From Ichthyophthirius multifiliis (lineage: Eukaryota > Ciliophora > Oligohymenophorea > Hymenostomatida), in contig NW_004086112.1 of NCBI RefSeq assembly GCF_000220395.1, positions 1 through 24,133 of the forward strand: a DNA stretch of 24,133 nt. The letters are read 5' to 3'. A program made the position numbers and the translations under genes. Of this stretch, positions 14,601 through 23,628 are shown piece by piece. Below the pieces are notes generated by a model that saw only the letters and a list, made by a program, of their open reading frames with translations, did not search any database and was not told the origin of the DNA. The number at the start of each line of letters is the position of its first letter. Within the stretch, counting starts at the first letter, position 1.

Positions 14601-15983
14601 TTTTTAAATATTAACTACTTGCCATATAATAAATGTACCATCACTACTTATACTAACCATCTTTTTTTTTAAAGGGGAAAATGCTATACCGTTTATTTAT
14701 AATTATTAAACCATTATGTTTTAGGCAAAGTTTTTTATTATTTTCCTTTTTATTAATTATCCTTATTTTGTTAATATTATCGCTTCTCTTCCAAATATTA
14801 TTAATTCTTCATTATTAATTTATCTATATAGAAAACTTTTATATTTAAACTATCTTACCGGGCTTAATTGTTCTTTTAAAATTAACTAAAACTTATTTAT
14901 GTTTATATTAAAGAAATATACTAAATTATTTATATCAATAATTAAAAGTTTATTCAGTTTTTGCTAAAAATCACAAATAATAAATTATTGTTCGAAACTG
15001 TCTAAAATTTTATATTTGTTTTCTTCAATTTAAATAATATAAACTTAACTTGTACAAACAACCAAAATAAGCGATTTATTATTTTAAATATAATCTATTT
15101 ATTAAACTATTGAGGGAAAATTAGTTTGAAAATTAAAAAGATCAAAATTACTATTCATATAATATAAAAAACTATTATTTTTAATAATCAAAATACTCTT
15201 GTTTTAGCTAATAAAAAGCAATTTTGTATAATCATTTCCTACCTAATGATTAATAGATTTAATAGGATTTATAGTTTATAAATTCCAGATATAAATATAA
15301 GAATCAGAGCCTAGAGAGTATATATTTTATTAAGAATCGAAAATAAAAAAGTTAATAGCACTTACATGCTTCGTATTATAAATTATAAAATTCCCAATTT
15401 TATTTCCTTTTATGTAAAAAACACAAAATTAGTTTAATGTTTAATTTAATAAAATTATTATATCTTTTTCTAAATCAATTAATGATATATTTTATATAGC
15501 TTTAAATTCTTATGGAAATTAAAATTATTTTAATAACACTTTATCTTTATCATTCCATATAATAAATTCTTATTCAGCAATACTTATAAAAATATCAGTT
15601 TATGGAATGTATTCAATAAATATTACCTTAGAATCATGTCCTAATAAAGAACCTGTATATTTATATTCATTACCTTAAAATACTTTTATTTCTATATTTT
15701 AACCATTTTAACCACTTCCTGTAATTAATAAACTAGTGGGAGTAAAATATCCAATTTTAAATGAATTAAAAAATTATTAACCAAATTCTTTAAATTATGG
15801 ACATTTTTCAATTTTCTCACATAAATTATTTTCGTTTGGTATATAACCTTCTGGACATATGGAAACACATGATTTTGAATTAGGGTCAAAAAAAAAACTT
15901 GATAAAACACATTAATTTTATTTTTGAAGTTATGCATATATAAATATGAATGGAAATAAAAGTAAAAATATGTAAATATACAT
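6575..15983 (-). CDS. Giant surface protein: signal peptide, WD40-like repeats, beta-helix, GCC2/GCC3-like Cys module, about seven TM helices
   Basis: Proposed exons are 15983-8636, 8508-8321, 8054-7232 and 7023-6575 (about 2,935 residues). The first exon is open for about 7.3 kb. The start follows an A-run and encodes the signal peptide MYIYIFLLLFPFIFIYA. A short Cys motif (CVSICPEGYIP, CEKIEKCPQF) precedes WD40-like repeats near residues 115-145 (GHDSKVIFIEYIPQTDIFI), 205-236 (SDSYIYIWNLQ) and 430-455 (INGIAFSPL, SSDGTFIIWQ), and more propeller-like sequence to about 1300. Beta-helix repeats with paired glycines (AINGGAILF, YIGGAVRYF) fill about 1370-2100. The Cys module (2228-2360) has GHIGPLCEECD and CINC. 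Membrane helices follow, with conserved FDCYF, FFLQPNL, SCRKIGIKKYI, TYECYTDLHW and YWEFIKIYKK, then a Q/N-rich cytoplasmic tail ending at TGA 6577-6575. The architecture matches large protist surface proteins; the ligand and function are unknown. It follows exportin-7 in tandem, 260 bases downstream. Confidence 0.85.
7024..7231 (-). other. Putative intron 3 of the giant surface protein gene (ends uncertain)
   Basis: An intron is needed to reach the clearly coding last exon, which has Asp, Glu and Gln-rich sequence closed by TGA at 6577-6575. The acceptor TTCTTAG after a T-run is good. The donor chosen here (GTAATA at 7231) keeps frame but discards a Lys/Asn-rich stretch that could be coding. 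A donor near 7134 with a later acceptor is an alternative. The region contains a TA microsatellite at 7071-7112. Confidence 0.45.
7071..7112. repeat. TA microsatellite in a putative intron
   Basis: About 40 bases of TA repeat inside the last intron of the giant surface protein gene. Confidence 0.9.
8055..8320 (-). other. Probable intron 2 of the giant surface protein gene
   Basis: A 266-base GTAATA...ACATAG segment, phase 0 on both sides. Splicing gives IKLFKHRR joined to SYMINGFVFIIFFLQPNL, the basic-loop-then-helix order expected before the FLQPN/SCRKIG motif. The segment itself is TATA-rich and reads as low-complexity Ile/Tyr/Lys. A smaller intron with other ends is possible. Confidence 0.6.
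8509..8635 (-). other. Intron 1 of the giant surface protein gene
   Basis: A 127-base GTTATT...ATATAG intron that contains the TA microsatellite. Splicing joins FLPKYLG to SPIKNILYSFDCYF in frame. The family pattern of a G-P-x-K-x-x-x-Y-S-x-D-C type segment after the first membrane helix supports it. Confidence 0.85.
8560..8600. repeat. TA microsatellite inside an intron
   Basis: About 40 bases of perfect TA repeat within intron 1 of the giant surface protein gene. Translated in the host frame it would give alternating Ile-Tyr, which is what a naive ORF call shows here. Confidence 0.9.
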
Positions 15984-16243
15984 TTTTTTTTTTTTATTTT
16001 ATTACTTAATTATTTTTTATTTTATTTTTCTTAATTTTTTTATTTTTTTGATAATTCAAATATTAAATTTAAAAATTAAACGAAAATTTTATTTTATTAT
16101 TCTTATAATATTATATTTCAGTTTTTTATATATATGTATATAAATAAATAATTCTTAAATTAAGTTTATTTATGATTAAATAAAAATAAATAAATAAATT
16201 TTAAATAAAATAATCTTTTTTTAAAAAAATTAAAAAAAAAAAA
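15984..16243. other. Intergenic spacer between tandem minus-strand genes
   Basis: 260 bases of nearly pure A/T between the stop of the exportin-7 homologue and the start of the giant surface protein. It must contain the 3' end signal of the first and the promoter of the second. A run of A residues on the minus strand directly precedes the ATG at 15983, as at other starts in this window. Confidence 0.6.
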
Positions 16244-18734
16244 TCATTTATTTTTTATTTATAATGCATGTAAAACTATTTTTAGTTCCAAAATAAATTA
16301 TTATTCACTTTCTGTATTTTTAGGAATATTTTAAAAAAAATTCAGAAATTCACTTTTTTAATAAGACATTAAAAAATTAGCCAAAAACTATATTTAAAAA
16401 AATAAAATATAATAATAATTATATTATTAAAAATAAATACATTTTAATCATTTATATATAATAAAAATAATAATTTGCAAAATTTATTTTAACTTCTAAT
16501 TTATGAAACTAATTAAAAATCACCAAAAATATTTATGCATTTTTAAATATATTAATAATTATTTTTGTAGAAATTCTTTATTTAAATTTCTTATTCTTAA
16601 TTAAAAAACAATTTATTACTAATTCTTAATTTACAAATTCTATTATATTAAAAACAATTGAAAGTATTTTTTAAAATTCTTATATTTTTTGATTATTATT
16701 TTGTATTTGGACTGCTTCTACTAAGAATTTACTTTAAATAAAAATAATTTCGAATATTTTTTAAATATTTTCTTAATTAATATCAAATATTAAACTATCT
16801 GTATATATTTCTGATAAATTAACCAGATTTTCTATAATAATATTTTGATATTTTTAATAGTTCTAATTAAATTTAAATTAAATATATTTATTTAAATTTT
16901 TATTTTATATATTTACTTTAGTTAAAGGATTTATTTTAAATTAAAATTCTATAAAATTTTATAGATAAATCTAACCATAATTATTCTAAAAAAGCTTAAA
17001 AACTTTAAAATTAATATATTTTCCAACTAAAATTTTCTAATGTATTTTTAATATTTTATAGAAAAGTTTCTCACTAATAAAAAATAATAAATAAAAAATT
17101 ATATAAATATATATAAAAAATACTCCTTATTAAAATCAGTATTATTAATTAAATATTTTGAAAAGTCAATAATAAATTAAATATTTATTTAAAAAATTTA
17201 AAGTCCAATATATTAATCTAATCTTTATTCTATATTTTCAAATAAACTACAGAGAAAATTTAGAAAAGTACTTATTAATATATTATTATCATATGATTAA
17301 TTTATTTAATTCAAAATTAATTTTAAATCAGGTTGTCTTTAATATATTAAAAAATATAACAAAAAAACTTTTTAAAATTAAATAAAAAATACATCATTAA
17401 ATAAAAGTGATGATATGTTTATTAATTAGTAATGCAATTATTTAATCCGGTTAAATCTAAAATATAGTTAATTAAATTTTAATATTTAAAATCTTCTAAT
17501 ATTTAATTTTTTATTTAGTAATATATATTTTTGCAACAAAGAAAACTATCATTTTCACTTATTTATACTTAAGCTAAAAGCTCATAAATTTTCACTCTAT
17601 ATTTAGAAAATTATATATTAGATAATTGAGAAAAATTAATCTTTTTTTTTAAAAAAATAAAATAAAAAAATTTAATATATATTTTACTTATTAAATAAAT
17701 TAATTCATTATATTTAATATAGATAATTGCTAAAATCTCTCTAAAGATATATTTTTTTTTAAATGAAGGAAAAAAAAATTAGTATAATAAATGGAAGAAT
17801 TTATTATTTCCTCATTTTAATATTTTGTATTTGAGAAAAATTTAATATAAGAAATTTCTAAAATTTAATTAAAATAATCATTTCCTTTCAAAAATCTTTC
17901 ATTTAATTTTATATTATTATCATTTTAATCTATATATATATTTTATTTTTATATATATTAATTATTTTAATTAGTATATATAAAATTTTACATTAAATAT
18001 TTATTATCAAATATTGTTCAATAAATAATAGATATGAAAATTCTAATATTAATTAATTTTTACTCTTTTTTATTTAAAATATATATTAAATATATTTTTA
18101 AATTTTACATCCTTAATATCGATGCTTTATATTGAAAATTTTATTAAATTCCATATATTAGATAGTATATTTTATTCTAAATTTTATAAAGTTTCTTCAC
18201 ATTTATCAAATATATAAGGATTAGCTTCTATTTAATCATTATTTATAATTATATTTGTAATAAAATTTATAAGGATTACAAGAGATTAATTATATTTTTA
18301 ATCATAAACGTATTTTTATAAGATATTATTAGAAAATTAATATAAATTCTAAATAGAATTAGAAGGATTTATCCAAAAAGGATTGTAAAACTTTCTTAGA
18401 ATCGGTTATAGATAATTTTTAAATTATTTTAAAGCTTTTTTTATTTTTAATTTAATAATAATTATATATTTTATAAAAAAAAATTAACTTTTAAAATTAA
18501 TATTTTCAAAAACGGTTTTCTAAGTGTCAAAGATAAATTGAAATAAGCTTTAAAAATATTAATATTGAATATTTTTTATTTTTTCTATAATCTCATCATT
18601 TATGAATTAATTTTTATTATTTTAAACTTAGGAGGAAATAATATTTTCTTCATCATAATTAAAATTTATTGGAGTTAACTTTTCATTACTTTTAAAATAA
18701 GTAAATAAATTAAATAATAAATATTAAATATATA

Positions 18735-18778
<44 letters not shown>

Positions 18779-20066
18779 TTATTTATTTATTTATTTATAT
18801 TTTTAATTTACTTTTTAATAGTTATATAATCTGGTTCACAATATGCTTAAAAACTAATATCGAAACTAATTTTATTCCATAATTCCAATAATTATATAAG
18901 AATATTATCATTATTTAAGACTATTTAATTTTATTAAAATTAATTTTATGAAAATTAAATCAAATTTTAAATCCAATCTTCAAATAATTTTTATTCTTTA
19001 AATAAATTACAAATTTGAAAATTTACTAATAACTAAAAATTTAAGTTTATAATTTATTAACAAAATTCGTTATTTTTTTATTTAAAAGTTAATAACTAAG
19101 TAACAATTTTAAAAAAGCCAAACCTAAATTATTATTTTTATTAAAAAGTTTAAAATATAGAATTTCTTGTACAAATAATTAGCTAAAAAATCATTAAAAT
19201 ATCCTAATTATTACTACCCTAAATAATTTAATTATACAAACAATTTAAAAATTCCAAATCTTAAAATAAAAAAGCGAAATTATCTGGAAACTTTTCTTAA
19301 AAAAAAGAAAAATAACAAACAAACAAAATAAAAAATAAAAAATTACCTAAATAACATCAAAGTCCCTTTTTTCAAATTCATATTCTATTTCATAATAAGA
19401 AATTGTAAAATTATAATTTAAGCAATTATATATAAGTTATATTATATTCAAATTATCTTCATTAAGACTTTTTTTATATTCCTATATTGCGTATTCTAGA
19501 ATTAAATAAAGGTCTTTATTTTCAAAGCTTTTTAATGTTCTTTTGTATTATAAATATCCTTCCTTATAATATTCATGCTTTGAAATTACTTACACTATTT
19601 CATCGAGAATTTTAATTATGAAACCTTATTTTTCTTTTAAATTTATTAATTACCTTATAGGATTTTTCAAAATAAAATAGTATTTTCTTATTAATTATGC
19701 AATAAAATAATAAAAACTTCGCTATATGTATTATTTGCTTATGTTATTTGCTTTTAATATAAATAAATTCATAAATTATTCAAATAATTATTCGATTTAA
19801 TCAGAAGATTCAATACTTTAATTAATAAATATACTCGAAAAAGATTCAAATATTATAAATAATATGCTCTCGTTTTAAAGTTATTAGCAATAATCTATAA
19901 TTAATTTCCAATTTTATTCATTTTGTAAATATTATTATATTTGTTAAGCATTTTCCTATTATTAAAATTATAATATAGATATATATATATATAAGTATGT
20001 GTTTATTTTATATACTGGTTTTTATAAAACAAATTCACATAAATTTTAAAAATTTTAAAAATCCAT
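16244..20066 (-). CDS. XPO7: Exportin-7 (XPO7/RanBP16) homologue, importin-beta superfamily nuclear transport receptor
   Basis: Exons by eye: 20066-20016, 19955-19347, 19290-18812, 18688-18109 (probably split by a 54-base intron, 18488-18435), 18064-17992, 17929-17688, 17640-17393, 17336-17124, 17073-16494 and 16387-16244. Phases agree at every junction and total about 1,054-1,072 residues, close to animal exportin-7 (about 1,087). The start MDFQNFQNLCEFVLQKP is followed by ENAQQIQQYLQNEQNWKLII, like the N-terminal HEAT repeats of this superfamily. Other matching segments are LIYNCLNYNF, NNEFCQQIINLNFQLL, LLELWNK, FENIEQRLDQYIGLQIFQ, ILVGKYINFKVFKLFQNNYG and KILSIVFNIIEF, in exportin-7 order. 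The expected role is RanGTP-dependent cargo transport through nuclear pores. Resemblance is to exportin-7, rather than CRM1 or CSE1, as judged from memory of the family. All catalysis-free HEAT architecture; no signal peptide. Confidence 0.85.
16388..16493 (-). other. Last intron of the exportin-7 homologue
   Basis: A 106-base GTTAAA...ATATAG intron. Without it the frame runs into a hydrophobic Ile/Leu/Tyr-rich low-complexity tail ending at TGA 16352-16350. With it, NQFHKLE joins FLANFLMSYQKSEFLNFFQN, which resembles the C-terminal end of exportin-7 and ends at TGA 16246-16244. Confidence 0.7.
18689..18811 (-). other. Intron 3 of the exportin-7 homologue, carrying a TA repeat
   Basis: A 123-base GTAAAT...TTAAAAG intron, the longest or near-longest in this gene. 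Splicing keeps frame from YITIKK into NNEKLTPINFNYDEE. It contains the TA-rich tract at about 18731-18773. Confidence 0.8.
18731..18773. repeat. TA microsatellite in an exportin-7 intron
   Basis: A TA repeat of roughly 30-40 bases with minor interruptions, within intron 3 of the exportin-7 homologue. Confidence 0.85.
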
Positions 20067-20807
20067 TTTTTGTTTTTTTTTTTCTTATTTTCTTTTTTTT
20101 TTGTTATTTTTGTTTAAATATTTATATTACTTTAAATAAAATTCTTTAATATATAAATTTTATTTCTAAAAAACAATAATAAATTTAATATTAAAATTAT
20201 TTTAAAATGTTATTTATTATTTTTTATTTACAAAATCATAAATTATGTTATATTTTTATATTTTAATAAAAATTATTTTCTAAAATTAAATTATAATGTT
20301 ATTTTAAAATATGAATAAATAAGAAATTTAGTTTTTTAAAATATGATTTAAAAGAAAAAAAAAAAAGTAATTTTTTATTTTTTTTTAAATAATTTCATTT
20401 TAAATATAATTTTTATTTATATAGACTTTTATATATTTAGTAGTAGTTATATTTAAAAAAATTGTAATAATTTTTTATTTATTTTATCTATAAATATTTT
20501 AGTTTATAGTATATAAAATAAATAATTTTATATTAATAATATATAAAAATTAGATTTAAAATATATTTAGAATATACAATTTGTTTAAATATATCAATTA
20601 TAAATAATAAATTTAATCAATTATGTTTATATATAATAATAAATACATTTTTTAAAGAGATTAAAACAATAATTTTTTGTTTTTTATTTTAATTATAAAA
20701 ATATATTATTTATAAATATAATTTATTTTTAAAAAAATTTTGAAATAAAAATTATTTATTTTATAATAAAATATTATAATAATATTTTCGATAGAAAAAT
20801 AAAAAAA
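20067..20807. promoter_or_regulatory. Divergent intergenic region between exportin-7 and the complex I factor gene
   Basis: 741 bases of A/T-rich sequence separate two start codons facing away from each other, so it should contain two promoters or a shared bidirectional one. I see no recognisable motif. A run of T (20070-20103) lies just upstream of the exportin-7 start and becomes an A-rich leader on the minus strand. Confidence 0.5.
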
Positions 20808-21239
20808 ATGTTAAAAGCAATAAAAAATATATCAAATACAATAAAATAATATTATAAAGCACATCATGATGCTAAATAAAATAAAGTTCTTGTTGGGCAA
20901 GATAAATTTGGGAATAGTTATTTTCAATATTTCGATGATTAAGGTTATGAAATCAAAAGAGAATGCGAATACAAAAATAGATTTACAATATATACAGAAT
21001 AAATAGATCCTGCATGGGAATAATGGTTAAGAATGAGAAGAGTATAACCTTATACAGAATAAGAATTAGAAAAAATACATTTAGAATAAAATGAAATAGA
21101 ATAAAAAGGTAAAATATCAGATTTAAAAGAATAAGAAATGATGAAAAATTATAGAAATAATCCAAATTATAAAAACTAATTTAAAAAAGAATTTTCTGTA
21201 GAAGAATGGTTTAATAATAATAAATAAAAAAGAAAATGA
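20808..21239 (+). CDS. NDUFAF2/NDUFA12-family protein (mitochondrial complex I assembly factor or accessory subunit)
   Basis: A single-exon gene of 143 codons with TAA/TAG as Gln and TGA as stop. The start follows eight A residues. Residues about 28-48 read VLVGQDKFGNSYFQYFDD, the family's V-G-x-D-x-F-G-N-x-Y-x-E-type signature. Then come YEIKRECEY, in the place of the usual R-R-x-V-E-Y, and IDPAWEQWLRMRRVQPYTEQE, matching the I-P-x-E-W-x-x-W-L/I-R-x-x-R-x-x-P-P-T-x-x-E core. The long Glu/Lys/Gln-rich tail after the core (ELEKIHLEQNEIEQ) is more like the assembly factor NDUFAF2 (mimitin) than the structural subunit NDUFA12, but this does not settle it. The first 25 residues are basic and could act as a mitochondrial presequence. 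The final segment has EEWFNNNKQKRK. Confidence 0.82.
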
Positions 21240-21388
21240 AAATATATAGATAAATAAATAAATATATAATTATATATTGTTTTATATACATATATAATTT
21301 TTATTATTATTTTTTAATATTATTTTATTTTTATATTTTTAAATTACTTTTTTTATTCAAACATGTTATATAATTAAAATATTAAAAT
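21240..21388. other. AT-rich spacer after the complex I factor gene
   Basis: This short A/T-rich stretch holds the 3' end of the complex I factor transcript. No further feature is visible. Confidence 0.5.
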
Positions 21389-21610
21389 TCAAAATAATAC
21401 ATAAAATTAAACATAAGAAATACTTTTTTAATATAATTCTTTAACAATTTAATAACATTTAATTTATTGTTTAGAACATTCGGCTATTTTATTACTTCCT
21501 ATTATTTCTAAAAATAGCAAATCGTCTATTTAAAGTGAAAAAAATAAATTATTAATTTCTTTAATTTAGCATTCTAGATAATCTATAGACTAAACAATTA
21601 AAGAGGTTGA
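21389..21610 (-). CDS. Possible small protein or exon, unrecognised
   Basis: The minus strand has an open frame ending at TGA 21391-21389 whose composition looks coding: IDYLECQIKEINNLF, then IDDLLFLEIIGSNKIAEC and YQIVKELYQKSISYV. It has a mix of charged and hydrophobic residues unlike the surrounding noncoding sequence, and three cysteines. I do not recognise a family. No ATG lies in this frame upstream, so a first exon or another start would be needed. A competing frame from an ATG near 21563 is also open but reads as basic low-complexity sequence. The gene would be divergent from the acidic protein that starts at 21656. It may be a short coiled-coil protein; existence as a gene is uncertain. 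Confidence 0.35.
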
Positions 21611-21655
21611 ATAAAATAATTAAAAAAAATTATATCTTTATTGAATAATTAGTAA

Positions 21656-21898
21656 ATGGATAATATGGAACAAGAAAAAATAAACTCATAGGATGAAAAT
21701 GAAAATGATGAAAATTATGAAAATGAAGATGAAGATGAAGAAAATTAAGATAATGAACAAATGTTAGACGAAGTAAGAGAAGATTTAATAGAAGATGATG
21801 ATTATTAATATAATTATTAAGATGAGGATTATGATGAAAATATAGAAGATGATGAAGAAGAAGAACATAAGAATGAATAAAGATATAATGAAGATTGA
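21656..21898 (+). CDS. Small, very acidic Asp/Glu-rich protein
   Basis: 81 codons from ATG to TGA, giving an 80-residue protein made mostly of Glu, Asp, Asn, Gln and Tyr (for example ENEDEDEENQDNEQ and EDDEEEEHKNEQ). An in-frame TGA lies a short way upstream, so this ATG is the first possible start. A central stretch, MLDEVREDLIEDDDY, is less repetitive and could be a short helix. No signal peptide, membrane segment or cysteine is visible, and I do not recognise a family. Such acidic tails occur in histone chaperones and other basic-protein binders, but nothing here shows that role. The GA-rich purine bias and the clean stop make a real gene likely. It could also be an exon of something larger. 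Confidence 0.55.
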
Positions 21899-22421
21899 AA
21901 TTTTATAAATAATAATAATATAAAAAATAAATATATATATATATATAAAAAGGAAAAAAAAATTAAATATATATAATAATATATATATATATATTTATTT
22001 ATATTTTCTTTTATTATTTTTATTATTTTTTTAATTAATAGAATTATTTTATTGTTTTTTTAATTTTATTATATTTATTTTTATATTAATTATTTTATAA
22101 AAAATTTAAAGTTTTTACGTATTTTTTTATAATTATTTTTTAATATAGAATAAAGAATATTTTTTTATATATTTTATTTTTAAATCAACTAATTTTAAAT
22201 AATTTTTTTAAAAAATCTAAAGAAATTTTATATTATATATTATATTTTAAATAAATAAAAATTATATATAAATATCTAAATAAATATTATTTTTTAAATT
22301 TTTTTTTTTCTTCTATTTAATAGACAAATATATATTTTTTTTTATATAAATAAATATTTTTTGATTATAATATTTCTATATATGTTATTTAATTTTTATA
22401 CTTTTTACCATTTATATTAAT
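21899..22421. other. AT-rich intergenic sequence
   Basis: About 520 bases of nearly pure A/T with long T runs and short TA patches. I see no gene, RNA or ordered repeat here. Confidence 0.6.
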
Positions 22422-22429
22422 ATGTCACA

Positions 22430-23050
22430 TATAACAAAATAAAAATTTATATAATTACAAAGACTCGATTTTTTACTTATTCTTATATATTTTTCATTAG
22501 ACATATCTTTTTAATAGTTTTTTTAAAATTATATTGTTTGAATTAAATTGGTTAAGGTTCTGCAACTTTCGAGAATAATTTAAAAAGACTATTCATTAAA
22601 TTCTACAAGTTTTTAACTTTTCTTTATGTGCTTTGTACCTTTTTACAAATTCTGATGTTGGAAATCCTATTTTAGTTAACTATAAAGCTAAATTTTAAAA
22701 ACAAACGTTTTCATATGAAAATAAACAATTCTTTCAACTTCCAAAAACTTTTTAGAAGTTAATATAATTTGTTATAGTTATCATAAATCTGAAGAAATTT
22801 AATTAGAAAATTATTTAGAATATACATATTAGAATATTAAAAAAAAGTTATTTTAAATTAGGAATTATATAATTCTAATAGTATTTATTGGGAATGAATT
22901 GTTATTTAAAATACAATTATGACTAGAAATAGATTATATAATGACATTTTTTTTCTATATTTACAAAAATGTTTTTAAAAGACAGATATTTTTAACCAAA
23001 AATATAGGAGATTATGAGAAGATATTATGGTATAAATAAGCAAATTAAAT
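22430..23050 (+). pseudogene. Coding-like but frame-broken stretch, unrecognised
   Basis: G/C content rises and protein-like segments appear on the plus strand, but in different frames. One frame reads ELNWLRFCNFREQF, then NSDVGNPILVNYKAKF and ENKQFFQLPKTF up to about 22757. A second reads YHKSEEIQLENYLEYTYQNI to about 22915, where a TGA interrupts it. The sequence after it continues as YIYKNVFKRQIFL and IGDYEKILWYKQ. The frames could be joined by very small introns, for instance a 20-base GTTAAT...TTATAG segment at 22758-22777, or the gene may be decayed. The minus strand also has a short open frame (22733-22593) with KIGFPTSEFVKRYKAHKEK, so even the strand is not certain. I recognise no family. 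Confidence 0.35.
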
Positions 23051-23098
23051 TAACTATTCAAATTAAATAATTTTTAATTTAATTAAAAAATTATTATA

Positions 23099-23143
<45 letters not shown>

Positions 23144-23628
23144 TAATAATTTAAATTTTTCCTTTTTTAAATATTAAAGATTTAATATTTTAATTAAGGT
23201 TTTTATCTAAATATAAAAATAAAAAAATTTAATTCATATTATTATTAAAATTATTTTCTTTAAATATATAATAAAAAAATTATTGCTCAATTAATATTTT
23301 TTAACATATAAATTATAATAATTAATTTCGGAGAAAATTTTATTTATTTACCAAAAAAATAAAATAAAAAAGTATAAAAAATAGGATTAAATTTATGTAA
23401 TAAATATATATAAAATAATTATTAAAAAGCAAAACTAAATGAATATATAAAAAATAATTTTTCATATGCTTTTTATAGTTATTTTAATTATAATCTAAAT
23501 ATAATCAACGACTCCATGAACAAATAATAAAAGCCACCATTCTTTAAATACTTTTTTAATATTGGTTAACGCCTTAAACCTAAAGTAAAAATCTATAAGG
23601 CGATATTATTTTTCATTATTTTGAAGAC
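23051..23628. other. AT-rich spacer, possibly with the 3' exon of the next gene
   Basis: The stretch opens with a TA repeat at 23103-23131 and is otherwise A/T-rich. On the minus strand, 23628-23466 is open and encodes FKALTNIKKVFKEWWLLLF, a possible membrane segment that could be a last exon of the cysteine-rich gene to the right. The plus strand of the same bases is open too, so this stays unassigned. Confidence 0.4.
23103..23131. repeat. TA microsatellite
   Basis: About 30 bases of uninterrupted TA repeat in the spacer left of the cysteine-rich gene. Confidence 0.9.

Noticed and set aside
15725..15937. Minus-strand 70-codon standard-code ORF
   Set aside because: It is a shifted frame of the same strand. 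The true frame starts at 15983 with a signal peptide and reads CVSICPEGYIP through this stretch.
20983..21165. Minus-strand 60-codon hydrophobic ORF
   Set aside because: It is the antisense shadow of the NDUFAF2/NDUFA12-family gene.
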